A DNA stretch of 64,000 nucleotides, taken from Xanthostigma xanthostigma. Taxonomy: Eukaryota > Arthropoda > Insecta > Raphidioptera > Raphidiidae. Shown piece by piece: positions 1 to 11,659 of this stretch; the first letter of the stretch is position 1; the number at the start of each line of letters is the position of its first letter. Both the position numbers and the translations under genes were made by a program. Below the pieces are notes generated by a model. The model saw only the letters and a program-made list of their open reading frames with translations, was not told the origin of the DNA and did no database searches. The stretch covers positions 19,300,001 through 19,364,000 of the forward strand of contig OY754469.1 of NCBI GenBank assembly GCA_963575645.1, given 5' to 3'.

Positions 1-235
1 CCTGTAAGTTTTTAATACCAAAAGTCTTGACAGACAGACTGACAACAAAGTGATCCAATAAGGGTTTGTTTTTTCTTTTTGAGGTTCGGAACTCTAAAAA
101 TAATTTTCTCTTCTGTGTTGCATAGCTAACTTAATACCTCTAGCCGTTCCTGAGAAAAGGGTCTTGACGTACAACAAAGTGATCCTATAAAGGTTCCTTT
201 TTTTATTTTGAGGTACGGAACCCTCAAAATGATAC
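1..235 (-). repeat. Two partial copies of the 'agggttccgtacc' dispersed repeat
   Basis: Read on the minus strand, 1-111 and about 150-230 both contain the start of a dispersed repeat: a 'ggttcc.tacctcaaaa' head, a purine run, and 'ggatca(c)tttgttgt' followed by a 'ctgtctgtc' run. The same head occurs on the plus strand at 2192. The two partial copies lie in the same orientation 150 bp apart. Similar repeats are common in Lepidoptera and some Hemiptera, and I regard them as 3' ends of RTE-like LINEs or SINEs. No coding capacity is seen. Confidence 0.55.
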
Positions 236-240
236 AAATT

Positions 241-2185
241 AATTAGATTTTAAAAATGTGCTCAAAAATAGCGTATAGTTATAATTAAAATTTAATCAAA
301 ATGCCAACAAAAAACTGTCGTTATTTTGAATTAACCTTTTTGTAATATATTTAGAAAACAAAATCTTTTTGCTCACAATTACAAATTCAATTAAAGAGTT
401 GTAACACATTTTTGTGTAAAGTTTAATAATATTGACTTGTGTGCAAATAAAAATGTTCCTAAATACCGTTGTAACTTTACGAGAATGTGTTACAACAATT
501 CTCTTATTAAAGTGAATTTGCGATTGTGAAAAGACATGACTTTTCCTTAATGTATACATATAATTCCCCACGTAGGTATTTGTCCTATACAATTAGAAAA
601 CGATACAACTAATTAATTCCTGGAGAGCAAGTATAAATATTGTAATTGTTTATTTAAATGTAATATTAATTGTATTTAAGCTTCCGGAGTTACCACAAAG
701 CCATGCATTAGCTACGTTATATTTGTTTATATTACAAGAATCATTTTAAAAAAAGCTTCTGATGCTATAGTTACTAAACAAATATATATCCGAACTATAG
801 TTTTATTCAATACGAGCGTTTTGAATGTAATCGTTTTTTAATACCTATACAGCTCTTTTATCAGGTATTATCATTTCAGTTTCGAAGTATTATAGTATAG
901 ATTTTTTTTTAAATAATACATGTAGTGTACTAGCAATGATTCATATCTACATATTGCTATTTAAAATTTTTATTGTCAACTCATTTTTTTTGTTGTACAC
1001 TTAACCCTCGGTTTATATGATAGATTGATTCGGCAAAAGTTCCATTGAGATCGAAATCATGAAATCGAGATAATATATTTGTTCATAAAGTTGAAATTAT
1101 GGGATAATATTACAAACTGCTAATCAGAATCCGGCCGAAGGCCAGTTTTTTGGCAATAGCCGAACCTCGTTTTTTTTCTCATTTTCAACCGACGCAAGGG
1201 AAAATACTTATTATTTGTAAATTGTACGCTAGGTATAGATATTTAAATATAGAATTTAAACTGGATCGTACAGTTTATTAATTATTTTCTAGAGGGATTT
1301 TACATTAATAAGCGTATCCTTAACGAGTTGTGGCACTTATCAGTAATTATCAGAACGCATTCTGGTCGATTATCAAAATAGCCAAATAACGAACTTCGTT
1401 TTGTGAGATTTTACATTGTCACAGGCGTTATGAACATTTTTATGATGGTCTATTAATAGATTGACGTCTGTGTGGCAAATAGTTTTCAATTTTGCGGCCA
1501 ATTCAACAGACAAATAATTATAATTGAAAAAATGCGACGTTTCTTTTCTTCAAAAAAGCTACCATTGTTAGTGTATATTTACTACTAGAGTGACCTGTGC
1601 AAATTATTCGCACTAAATAAGTATATTAATTATCACTTTACAAAATTATTTTTTAAATATGATTGCAGGTATTCAATTCGTTTCTAATTTTGCACACTGC
1701 TTATAACGTTCTTCTTTTTGTTGTATTACAATATGAAGCTCAGATGACAGATCGAAGAAATATTTTACTAAAATTGTCATATAGAGGCGCAAGTAGCAAA
1801 AGCGTTGAGCTAAGCCGTCAGATGGCATCATGCAGTATTGTTGTGACGTTGCTCAGCGTTGCTCGCTGTTTCAAAATTAAAGCCGTCAGATGGCAGACGC
1901 TGTTCAGCGTTGCTGTAATTTAATTAATTTACAAAAACAAAAGCAATAATAAATTTTTCAGTTGTCGATGTCAGTAGAGCAAGCAATTATCTGTAAAATG
2001 ATATATAATTTATGTGGAGAAATTGTGAGGTTTTTTATAAAAAGGGAGGCAAACATCTTTAACCTTAGCGTATTAATATATATGATGATGATGATATGAC
2101 ACAATGATACATACACTGTCGATCGGATGGCGGAATCTAGAGATTAGACCAAAATTTCTCGACGTTTCTCACAGTTCTAAACAAC
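241..2185. other. AT-rich region without a recognised gene
   Basis: Only chance frames are present. One notable piece is 1795-1917, where an 'aagccgtcagatggca' motif and a 'gctcagcgttgct' motif each occur twice, suggesting a short duplicated repeat fragment. A 'gaatccggccgaaggccag' stretch near 1127 could be a pogo-like fragment, but no partner terminus was found. No promoter, splice pattern or conserved protein was recognised. Confidence 0.4.
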
Positions 2186-2191
2186 TTGGCA

Positions 2192-2659
2192 CCCTTTTAG
2201 GGTTCCATACCTCAAAAAGAAAAAAGAAACCTTTACAGGATCACTTTGTTGTCCGTCTGTCTGTCTATCAAGACTCTTAGGAATCAAAACATATAGGGTA
2301 GGTACATTGACTCAGAATCATGAAATTTGGCAAGAAGCGTCCGCTACCGGTGCGTTTATGCAGCACAATATGAGAACTCTCGCATGCAACACGGTACGAT
2401 AACTAGGCTATCAGATATAACCACGAGGTACAATACAGTTCAGTAGTCCGTCTGTCATCGGAACTCATTGCAACTATATACGCTTGTTGGGAAACTGACC
2501 GCGTCGTTTGACGATGTATGAGAACGACTTTCGACGGCTAAGCGGGGAAAATCTTCGAGACTCGATTCCCGTAATGGACGAACTATTTACCTATTAGACG
2601 TACAAGTTTGTGCGGAACCCTCGATGCGCGAGTCCAACTCGCACTTGACCAGTTTTTTA
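2192..2659 (+). repeat. Dispersed SINE/RTE-tail repeat, near full length
   Basis: The unit begins 'agggttccatacctcaaaa', runs through 'ggatcactttgttgtccg' and a (tctg)n stretch, and ends 'ggaaccctcgatgcgcgag' then 'tcgcacttgaccagtttttt'. This head and tail are a widely dispersed insect repeat, and 46851-47314 has the same overall design with a different centre. The final T-run resembles a retroposon tail. It encodes nothing recognisable. Confidence 0.65.
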
Positions 2660-4137
2660 AATGTTTATGGGTAGAATCGAATTTAAATTTTCATAAAACT
2701 GCTTGTTTTCAGATATAGGTGTACTGAAGGCTGTGTTTAATGACAGTGCAATTGCATTTAAGAAAACGCATAATATTTTAAGGAATGTATTAGGACAATT
2801 TTTTTGTTTTTTCCAAAAACAAACTTAAATTTATATTTATAATGAAGCCACAATGTATGTATTAGCAAATATACACTATCTTATCGGCAGGGTTTGGCAG
2901 TGCGATCCGAATTTTATATTATTATTTGTCCGTTTAATTGGTCATTAATAAATTGAAAACATATACATCATATTTTCAGATATATTTTGTGCGTCAACTT
3001 TCCTCTCTGCTTTTATATCTCGTAATAAATCATGATATTTGACCCATTACAGTGTCACTGTAGCTATTGTAGGTATAATTTGCTAGCTATCTACTCATAA
3101 GTCGTCACAATATTGAGTTGGCATGGAATATGCATCATTTATGCAAAATGTATAGCGTATTTATTTACCAGATACCTTTACATAATATACAACACCGCCT
3201 ATTGTGAAAAGCAACAACTGTGAAAAGCATTTGAGTGGTTTTATTATAATCCTTCCAACATGTAAATAACGTTTTCCATTGCATTTTAATATTTTATTAT
3301 CAAATGAATTTTACGGGATGTGAGTTCAAAATATTATGCTGAGTACCGAGGGATTTAACATTTTCAATTTATGTTAGTGCATGAAAACATTTTAAAATAG
3401 CTCAAATTGAAAATGTTTTATACTAGGTGCAGAATTGAAATGTGACGGTATCAGAGCACAGTGCACACCTGCAAAGTTCAAGGCATGCACATTTTCCGTT
3501 CAATGAACTACTGAACGAGAATTTTACCATTCAATGACTATTTCTTGAGGAAGATTACTGTTTGCATTTTCCATCAGCTCGAATACCGAGTGTGACAGCG
3601 GTGGTGGCGGCACATTTCATCATGACACCCCCATCGGCTGTCCATGGTCAAGTTCGCTTCCTGCAACCACTGTTACTTCAGATCAGCTGTACGTACAAGA
3701 GATCTTTAAAACTGAAAAAAGTTGTCACAAAAGCTGAAGCTTACGATTCATATTACATTTCCAAACAACTGAACCACTCAATGCTCATTTCAAATATGCC
3801 TTGGAACTTTGATGGCAATGGTATTCTTTTTCTATGCCCGGCCTTACTCCGAGCATGTATAAATCAGATTCATTTCAAGTTGGATTGAAATGAAGTTTAT
3901 GTCTGTGTGATAATAATAATATGTCGTGAGCAGTTAATAATAAATTCGAGTGAGCGAGCGAAGGGAGTGTGCAAATTATTTATTATTTAGTTATAAATGC
4001 GAACGACCCGAGCGAAGCCGAATGTGGCATTTTACTCGTGATTATATCGATTTATATTTAAAAAAAGGCTATATATTATATAATCAGCACAGTGACCAAG
4101 TTAGCCATATAGTTTCTCGCAATGATTCAATCGGTAG
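2660..4137. other. No recognised gene; hypothetical 108-codon frame at 3562-3888
   Basis: The stretch is AT-rich and mostly featureless. A plus-strand frame of 108 codons at 3562-3888 is the only notable open frame. Its product matches no family I know and has no clear domain, signal peptide or low-complexity bias. It could be chance. At 3948-4023, 'cgagtgagcgagcgaag' and 'cgacccgagcgaagccg' look like fragments of a GC-richer repeat. Confidence 0.3.
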
Positions 4138-4169
4138 TGTTGGTATTGACTGGCAGGGTCGCCATGTAG

Positions 4170-4466
4170 TGTTGGTGGTTATCAGGTTCTTTTAAATTAG
4201 TAAAACTATTTAAATTTGGTTTAATATTGCTTTATTTACGATGCCAACGTTGACCTACGCCAGCTAGCGCTGGCATAGCCACGTGCGTCCACCACCTGAC
4301 TTCCTCCTTCCTTCCTAATACACATATATTTATATCATTCAAAATGCAAACGTCGCGTTATTAACTAGAACGATTATTACTAACCGCTTTAAATTAACAT
4401 ATCTTGCAGTTCTACATTTCAAATGATATACGTAATTATAGCCTACTTACTGATGTATCCACTACA
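4170..4466 (-). repeat. 3' LTR (minus-strand element)
   Basis: Direct repeat of 6891-7186, with few differences (for example 'tggtggttatc' against 'tggcgttatc' at its start). On the plus strand it starts at TGTTGG and ends at ACTACA. The near identity of the two copies points to a fairly recent insertion. Confidence 0.75.
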
Positions 4467-4708
4467 CCTCCCCCGAAATTTTAAAAATAAAACATATTCG
4501 AAGGATGTGTTTTGTTTTTACATACTTATAAGTAATACAATTCTTAATCTAAATATACAAAAAAAAATTACATTAGTATTACAATAAAATTTGTTTCATT
4601 ATTGATATTAACACATTTTTTTTTCAATAATCATTAAATTCGTCTTAATCATTTTAATATATATTTCTTCAATATTCATTTTCTTTCATATATAATTGTT
4701 ACAATTCA

Positions 4709-4911
4709 TTAATATTCGTTTCTTTATTATTTCTTCATTATTTAATTCTTTCTCAATATTTATTTTAATACATATTCCTCCAATTATTCCTTTTCTTACA
4801 TCATTTTTCCACTTTATTAATATTCGTCTCTTTATTATTTCTTCAATATTCAATATTTATTTTAATACATATTCCTTCAATTATTCATTTTCTTACATCA
4901 TTTTTCCAATT
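4709..4911. repeat. Diverged tandem duplication, period about 107 bp
   Basis: Two pyrimidine-rich copies, starting 'ttaatattcgt' at 4709 and 4816 and sharing 'attttaatacatattcc' and 'tcttacatcatttttcca', lie head to tail inside the LTR element. On the element's sense strand they are purine-rich. They may be local expansion of non-coding internal sequence. Confidence 0.6.
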
Positions 4912-6480
4912 CTCTCAACAATACGTCTGGCGTGAGTGTCGATCGAGTAAAAGGATTTATTAATTAATCATACAATTTTCCTATTCCTTTGTCATAACAA
5001 TAATATAACATATATATCTTCCTTTATTCTTGTCAATATAATTCTTCTATATACTTTTAATATAATATGTTCTCATAAGTATAAATATATCTTAATTTAT
5101 TACTAATTATAATATCCAAAGTATCTACTGAATAACTAACTATTCAAAAATAATATTTCACTTATCTAGAAAAATAGAATTGCAATTATTTGGAAATCTT
5201 CCCGAGGAACAGTCTCATTTATAAATACATACATCTTGGTTCATTATTTTAGTAATTTCCATTAGGTCGACTATTTCTTTAAAAAATTTATAATTATTAC
5301 ATCCCTGACCAAAATTGTAATTATTACATCTATCTTTGATTAAAATTTTGCTGACTGTAATTTTATCTATTAGTTATAAACATTAAACTGCCTATGGTTG
5401 TTTTTGTTAAGGTTTCTGTTTGCGGTCGTGTATTCTTTATTGCTGAATTGTGCAGAGTTGCCATTTTACAATTTGCCTATTACGTGTGAAATTAGTAGAT
5501 CAAATATTTTAGTTGCATATACGCAATTAACAATTACTGATTATAATATTATTTATGAAGAACAATAACACATATGAGTGACATTTACGATATTATAGTG
5601 TGATTCACCAAAGAAATATTCACAGACAAAAGTTTTCCCGTGATTAAAATTTTCATTTAAAATTCAATTAGGTACATAAATGCTAACCATTTTTGATTAA
5701 ACAAAAACCTGATACAAAAACAAACATGTAAAAAAAAATCCTTTACTTCAAATACTCTATTTTAAAATCATTACTCGATAAATCAAAAGGTAGTTATGGT
5801 TCATAATCTAATTGATAATTCTGTTTCATTATTTATTTATTTATATTACGTAAACCAAAATTTCACAAAAATAATATTCTTTACTGATTTCGTCAAATTC
5901 TACTTGTTAACTTTCTTATCCTCTCAAATTCACTTATAAATCCATCAAAATAATAAATTAACAAATTCACAAAAAAATCATACTTCACAAAACAATGTTA
6001 ATAGTGCTGACTGTCCCTTTATATAAAATTCTTTATAAAATACAACGCATTTCTCGAAATTAGCCATTAATAAACTTAAATAATTATTAATATTCAAAAA
6101 GATAACTCAATAAATTTAAAAAAAAAAAACGGAATTTACTAATTTCAATTTTCAATGAACAAACGATATTTAAATTTCTTATAATTCAACAAAAATTCTT
6201 ATTACAAAAATCTTTTCAGCTCTAAGTGATCACGTAGCAAATTCTTTACACAGTCTAAATAATCTTAAAATATTGCGAATAAAAGCCAATCTCAGACATA
6301 ACGAATCTAATTTCAATATATTATGTTATTAAAAAAAATTCAACCAATTCTGCAAAAATTTACTACTGTAACATCAATTTGAATTGTACATAAATTATTT
6401 CTTTATCAACATAAAATTATTTTGCTGCTCTTTCAAAAAAATTACTTATTATGTTACTATTTACTATTTTAAAAAATTTC

Positions 6481-6822
6481 TTACATTGTGTTGCTGTGGA
6501 CGTTTACTTGAATGTTGCGCAGGTCTTGTTTGTTATTTTCATGTCGTTGACGATCGTTTTGTGAATCTTTTCTTTCACGCCGTTGATGATCTGTCTTCTT
6601 CAGATGTTTGACGTTCTTGAGATCGTTGATTGTCCATCGACTGGTTGCTGTTATCGTCTTGATAATGTTGTTGTTGTTGATTTTCATCGAGCTGTCTGTG
6701 TTGTATTGTTTTCCTTTATTGTTGCCTTTAACTGCCAAGTTGATGCTGACTGTTGCTATGTATTGTTGCCTTGAGCTGGCAAGATTGCTATGTATTGTTG
6801 GCTTGAACTGGCAAGTCGCCAT
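6481..6822 (-). CDS. Hypothetical 113-codon frame at the 5' side of the LTR element
   Basis: This minus-strand frame lies where a gag start would be, just downstream of the element's 5' LTR and candidate primer site. Its product is rich in Asn, Gln, Lys and Arg, with a basic stretch (LKKTDHQRRERKDSQNDR) in the second half. I cannot match it to a gag domain, and no zinc knuckle is visible. Its first third is read through the tandem repeat at 6721-6891, so it may be an accidental frame. Confidence 0.25.
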   Translation of the reverse strand: MATCQFKPTIHSNLASSRQQYIATVSINLAVKGNNKGKQYNTDSSMKINNNNIIKTITATSRWTINDLKNVKHLKKTDHQRRERKDSQNDRQRHENNKQDLRNIQVNVHSNTM

Positions 6823-6891
6823 GTAGTGTTGCCGTTAACTGGCAGGATCGCCATGTAGTGTTGCCGTTAACTGGCAGGATCGCCATGTATT
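6721..6891 (-). repeat. Tandem array of 31-32 bp units containing the candidate primer-binding site
   Basis: Four consecutive units begin at 6765, 6797, 6828 and 6860 on the pattern 'gttgccgttaactggcagg' plus 'atcgccatgtagt', preceded by a longer diverged unit from 6721. A single similar unit ('actggcagggtcgccatg') lies just outside the left LTR at 4149-4166. The array therefore touches both LTR boundaries with unequal copy number: either the true LTR includes a variable array, or the unit was copied across. Confidence 0.65.
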
Positions 6892-7186
6892 GTTGGCGTT
6901 ATCAGGTTTTTTTAAATTAGTAAAACTATTTAAATTTGGTTTAATATTGCTTTATTTACGATGCCAACGTTGACCTACGCCAGCTAGCGCTGGCATAGCC
7001 ACGTGCGTCCACCACCTGACTTCCTCCTTCCTTCCTAATACACATATATTTATATCATTCAAAATGCAAACGTCGCGTTATTAACTAGAACGATTATTAC
7101 TAACCGCTTTAAATTAACATATCTTGCAGTTCTACATTTCAAATGATATACGTAATTATAGCCTACTTACTGATGTATCCACTACA
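6891..7186 (-). repeat. 5' LTR (minus-strand element)
   Basis: Second member of the LTR pair. It ends at ACTACA on the plus strand, followed by unrelated sequence (agaactagaag), which gives a clear outer boundary. As the 5' LTR of a minus-strand element it should hold the promoter, but no TATA box could be assigned with confidence. Confidence 0.75.
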
Positions 7187-7457
7187 AGAACTAGAAGAGC
7201 TGCAGAGCTAAGCGTTAACTCAAGTCTCAAAAGTTGCTCTCTGAAAATTGTCACATCCGATTAGCACTCCCTCTTTATATTCGATACGTACCTATCTGTA
7301 TTATATAATGTCCATTACAAAGTTTTAGTTTTTTATTATTTTGTAGTATATAGATTTCCGTTCACAAATTTCTATATCAACGACAGAAACGTGAGTTTTT
7401 TACTCGTTTTTTATATTAGCGATTTGTAAATAAATATGACTAAAAGTAGGTATATAG

Positions 7458-8003
7458 TAGCGTTGCCAGACATCCCGATTTTGGCGGGACGTCCCGATTT
7501 TTAAATCAAAATTAAATGTCCCGCGCGGGACAGGCTCAGTCCCGCTTTTCGGGGATAACTCGGAGATATCTATAAAAAAAGTTAAATCTTCACAGAAATA
7601 TTATGAATAAATAATTAATTATTCCCTTATTGTAAGTTGCAATTTGTAACACTCACTCCACAGACTATTGTTTGAAACGCTATATTTTTCTAATGAATAA
7701 AACTTCTTTGATTTTGATTTCTGTTTTTTTTTTTTTGTTCTGAAGACGAATAAGACTGAACTATTTAACGATAGGGTAAATCTGATTTAAAATATTATAT
7801 TTGAATTAAAATTACATTTACGTGACAATAGATAGCAAAAATAGCCATAGAAAATGTATTTTAATAAAAAGATAAATGGGTATTTGAAAACTTCTGATTA
7901 TATACGTTTTTTTACTATGTCCCGCTTTCGACGAAAGAATCCCGCTGTTTTCACTCAAAGAGTTCCAAAATCCCGACTTGGCAAAAAAAAACTGGCAACG
8001 CTG
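7458..8003. mobile_element. Non-autonomous hAT-like element with perfect 8-bp target duplication
   Basis: The element is bounded by inverted termini TAGCGTTGCCAG and CTGGCAACGCTG and flanked by the identical octamer GTATATAG (7450-7457 and 8004-8011). An 8-bp duplication and a CAGNGTTGCCA-type terminus are hallmarks of hAT transposons. Subterminal sequence repeats 'tcccgattttggcgggacg' and related 'tcccg' motifs near both ends, plausibly transposase-binding sites. The interior has no transposase reading frame, so mobility would require a partner. The first base is T rather than the expected C. Confidence 0.85.
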
Positions 8004-8129
8004 GTATATAGGTATCTAATACATATTATGCTATGTAAAAAATAGCGCAAAAGTTTTAATCGAATATGTTTGTCATTTTATCTATAAAATAACAAGTAAT
8101 AAAAATAACATAATAATAACGAAATATTT

Positions 8130-8460
8130 AGGTCCTACCATATTTTTCGGGCGATAAGACGCATCTTAAATTTAAGATGATTTTTAGAAAAATATATTTT
8201 AATGTTAAGTTCGGGTCATAATTTTTATTTATTGTTAACATAACTTGTACTACAATATTCTGTTCATCTTTACTTTCGTCATACCTACCTTCAGTGGCGT
8301 GCCATATTTTTCGGACTATAAAACACCTCAAATTTAGAGACGATATTGAAAGAAATATTTTAATATTACCTTCGGACCATAAGACGCACTCAAAATTTGA
8401 GTCTATTTTTCTATATAAAAAGGTGCGTCTTAAGACGCTATATACTGACTCAAATATTAA
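8130..8460. repeat. Duplicated 'catatttttcgg..ataagacgca' repeat
   Basis: Two related units begin 'ccatatttttcgggcgat' (8138) and 'ccatatttttcggactat' (8304), each followed by an 'aagacgca/aaacacc' and 'aaattta(a)ga' stretch. A third 'ggaccataagacgcactc' occurs at 8375. CAGTGGCGTGCCA at 8293 could be a hAT-type terminus, but no matching right end was seen. Confidence 0.4.
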
Positions 8461-8469
8461 TAATAATAA

Positions 8470-9608
8470 TATTTATTTCACTCTGTGTACACCAAAAGTG
8501 AAGAGTAAGTCAAAAAATACAATATATTTAAAATACAATATTATAAAATTCGTCCATAGAATAAATGCTATGCTTTAATAGAAGTAGTTTAACTTTTCTT
8601 TTAAAAAGAGTAGTTATTTAGGCAAGTCCTCGTAGCAACGTTGACGCGCGCTTAGTGTCTAGTCTGTTCGCCACCCTCACAATTTCTCTTTCTATTAAGC
8701 TAGTAACGTGGAAATTGCATTTAATATCCGTTTCATCACGACCCTATACAAACTTTAAGTTTTTGTCTCAAAACGTCTAGGAGATACTACACCCCAGAAA
8801 ATCGGGATTTTAGAACTCATCTATTCTTTCATCAAAACATATTATAAGGTACGTGTCGTGCATTTAAAAACACATCAAAAAGCCACCCATAACCAGGGAA
8901 TGTCTGTGAATTTCTATGAGGAAAATTAGTTTACTTTGCAAACAACATTCCTTTCAAAAACAAAAATGTGAAAAATGAGCAAAATTATCTTCTGCGTTTG
9001 TTTCCAAAAGATTAAGATTCTGAAATGGTCCGATATTTCAATCCAGTCCCAAACTCAAAAGATTTGGAACATAAGCTCTGAAATAATTTTTTAGTGTCTC
9101 TTTTCAGAAACATTTCAAGTATAATTTTTCGGGTTTGGGGTTAAGACAAAACTTGATATTTTTAGATTTCCATTTTTTTGATAAGGTGTGTAGGTTTCCA
9201 ACATGTGATACACGTCTAGTGAATGTTTTTTTTTTCTTAAAAAAATATTAAACGACCATCCTGTATAGAACCTGCATATTATATCAGCAAAACACAAATA
9301 TAGCTGATATAAGTTAACGCTGTAACCAACTGACAACACAGTATGTTGTGCTGCTGATAAAATGTGTAAAAGATTGTTCGAAGAATATGTATCAGCCACA
9401 AAAAAACGATACACATACTACATAAATTTGTCTTTTTTTAAGTATATATATCAATATATCGTTTGAAAAAACATCATTCTTAAACAAATATACATACAGA
9501 GTACAGACACAACCCCACATCAAGTGTATATCGGTAAATATGGCCATGTGACAAAATGGTTTATGTCAAATATATATAGACATAATATAATAGTTACCAT
9601 AAGTTTTG
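8470..9608. other. No recognised gene
   Basis: AT-rich, with only chance frames on either strand (the longest is 99 codons on the minus strand at 9115-9414, not recognised). No RNA gene or transposon boundary was recognised. Confidence 0.35.
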
Positions 9609-9609
9609 T

Positions 9610-10166
9610 TATTAAACTATACTGCTTCGCCTGAATTTGTAGATTGCTACCGATTTTTCGTCGACTTACGTTGCAAAATTGGTCTCCACGAAAAGCTCTT
9701 TTATTTTAAAGCGATCTAGAGGGGGGCAAACCAGGCAATTGCCTGGGGCGGCAAGATTGAGGGCGGGGGCGGCGCGGCGTCGTCGGCGAAAATTTGAAAG
9801 ATGGTTAAACAAAAAAAAATCACACCCTACACAAAAGTTGTTAGAATATATTACTATTGACATCACTGAAATTTCACATCATATTTTACTATAGATTACA
9901 AAAATAAAATGTGGTCACACTGCGTCCTTCAAGCTGTGCTAAAATTACACCATCTATGGAACAACGCATGGGTAAAAGGCGGCAAATATTATTTTGCCCG
10001 GAGCGGCGATATAGCTGGATCGAGCCCTGTATATAGCCTATGTTCATCTTGATGGTCCATTCTAAATATTGGTGGAAAAAAATTTGAAATCGGATGAGTA
10101 GTTTCGAAGATTACCTCCTACATCCAAACTTACGAACTTTACCTCTTTATAATATTAGTATAGATT
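9610..10166 (+). repeat. SINE-like 'cttcgcctgaatttgtagattg' repeat with an inserted GC-rich unit
   Basis: The 5' part ('gcttcgcctgaatttgtagattg' to 'ggtctccacgaaaa') and 3' part ('ggtccattctaaatattgg' to 'aatattagtatagatt') match the repeat at 40274-40988. Between them (about 9712-10027) lies a foreign segment beginning 'aggggggcaaaccaggc' and ending 'tggatcgagccctg'. Its reverse-complemented right end, CAGGGCTCGATCCAGC, resembles a hAT terminus, but the left end matches poorly and I see no 8-bp duplication. Confidence 0.5.
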
Positions 10167-10169
10167 ATA

Positions 10170-11190
10170 ATTGTTATTTTTGAGTAAACTTTGACGAGAA
10201 GAAACTCTTGTAATGGCGAAAAAATTCATATTGATATTTCGAATTTTGGGAGTTAAAAAACTCATCCTAAAGCTCGTGTGAAAAAATTTTGTGTTGGCAA
10301 AAAAATGTTTGGCAACACATTGTTTTTTGAAAACAGTGTTAAGTCGCCAGAAAAACAGTTTTGCACAGGTCCAACTAGTAAATGACATTAAATTATAATA
10401 ATCAATTTTCGTCGATCGCGTGAATCACGCAAATGTCTATTTTTCGCTACAGCAAAAAAAAGGAAAAGCTGTCAGTCATATTCAACAGGACTTCTCAGTT
10501 TTTTTTTGTTCGACTCGTCGTCACAACACTCATATATAAAATACAAAGGTGCGTCCGGGCAACTAGCCGGGTTATCTTTTTTCATTGTTCGTTGCAGTAA
10601 AAAACAGACCACCAGATGTAACTGTTGAAATGTCCCCACGTACCGAAGTGTTTAGTCGTACTCATTTATTTTGCCAAAAATCTGACGTAAGCTACTTGAC
10701 CGCATGACCGCAGATTTGACATGCAGACGGGGACACCGCGTATCGGTTGCTTATGTAAACACAACACTTTGTCACAAAATCTTTAGTGAACGTTTATGGA
10801 ATACCAAATGCAATATTTTCAGCGCAAATCATTTTCAGAATGCGAACAACACTGTGGTGCTTCCAGCGCAGTATACTGACTGTTCGACAAAAAGAAAGTG
10901 TTCTAATTATGCTGCCATTGCGTGTATGCTGCTCCCGATCCGCTGTCAAAAATCCGGTTTGCCTTTCCAATGTGGGCACCTACATTGTAATCTTGGTGTT
11001 TGCTTTACTTCCAATGTCGACCGACATCGGATCTGGAGAAATACGGATCCAATCTAGGGGCAGCATTATAGGGATAGCCGACGCAGATATCCCCATTACT
11101 TCCACCTAATCACTTATGGAATGACTGACTTTTTGTTGGGATCATTTCCCGGCAATTAGTGATAATCACGTAATAAATGCAAATAACAGA
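10170..11190. other. No confident gene; overlapping 117- and 107-codon frames at 10704-11109
   Basis: Two plus-strand frames overlap at 10704-11057 and 10786-11109. Neither product matches a known family; the first is Cys-rich (about 13 Cys in 117 residues) but without spaced zinc-binding motifs. They cannot both be real and both may be chance. The segment is less AT-rich than its surroundings, so it may be a decayed transposon or a unique segment. Confidence 0.3.
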
Positions 11191-11194
11191 AAAA

Positions 11195-11379
11195 CTAATG
11201 AAGAAAACTTGTCTCAAAGAAGAGATGATCCTTGATTGATTTTAGTGTTTAGATGAAGAACTTTTTCGTAGCATAGTATTGCTTTTGTTGTTTGATCCTA
11301 TGCTACGAAGAAATTCTTCATTTAAACATCAGAATCAATCAAGGATCGTCTCTTCTTTGAGATAAGTTCTCTTCATTAG
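11195..11379. repeat. Long hairpin (arms about 83 bp, loop about 20 bp)
   Basis: The left arm (11195-11278) runs 'ctaatgaagaaaacttgtc' ... 'cgtagcatag'. The right arm (11297-11379) is its near-perfect reverse complement, ending 'gttctcttcattag'. Arms differ at about ten sites and small indels. It could be a foldback miniature element; no target duplication was resolved. A transcript would fold into one long stem. Confidence 0.75.
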
Positions 11380-11458
11380 GGTTTCTATTATTTGAAACTA
11401 AAACAAATAAAAGAATTTACCTACATGAAATAACCGTAACTTTTTCTTCTTGTTTCAG

Positions 11459-11629
11459 AAGGAAAACTCAGGGTGATTCAGTTCGTTTACCTGAAAAATG
11501 GATAAATATAAAAACTGATCCCACTCTTCAAGACTCAGCAGGCACATCTGTTTGCCAAGATAGTCACACAACAGGCAGCCCTGACGTGATCATCGAGGAT
11601 CATATTTACCGACTCAACAGGGTCAACTA
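11459..11629 (+). CDS. Possible terminal exon of an unrecognised gene
   Basis: A pyrimidine-rich tract ending TTGTTTCAG (to 11458) is a good splice-acceptor sequence. An open frame follows that could encode a polar peptide (containing LPEKWINIKTDPTLQDSAG) and ends at a TAA at 11627-11629. A donor-like GTAAGT follows at 11651. The peptide resembles no family I can name. No upstream exon could be joined, so this could be a host exon, a transposon remnant, or chance. Confidence 0.22.
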
Positions 11630-11659
11630 ATATTCATAAATCACATTTCGAAGTAAGTT

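Larger units (their letters stand above)
4170..7186 (-). mobile_element. Non-autonomous LTR retrotransposon (large internal deletion or LARD-like)
   Basis: Two nearly identical direct repeats of about 297 bp (4170-4466 and 6891-7186) flank about 2.4 kb of AT-rich sequence. On the minus strand each repeat starts TGTAGTGGATAC and ends CCAACA, fitting TG...CA LTR ends. A purine-rich tract (CGGGGGAGG on the minus strand, 4467-4476) directly abuts the left copy, as expected for a polypurine tract beside the 3' LTR of a minus-strand element. Just inside the right LTR, minus-strand TGGCGATCCTGCCAG is a candidate primer-binding site, although it belongs to a tandem array. No gag, protease, RT or integrase is recognisable, so the element would depend on others. 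No clear target duplication was found, so its superfamily (Gypsy or BEL) is open. Confidence 0.75.

Noticed and set aside
6721..6891. Tandem array considered as a CRISPR array
   Set aside because: Units are contiguous 31-32 bp repeats without spacers, in a eukaryotic LTR element.
8640..8760. GC-richer patch considered as an exon
   Set aside because: No open frame longer than chance and no splice signals in a consistent arrangement.
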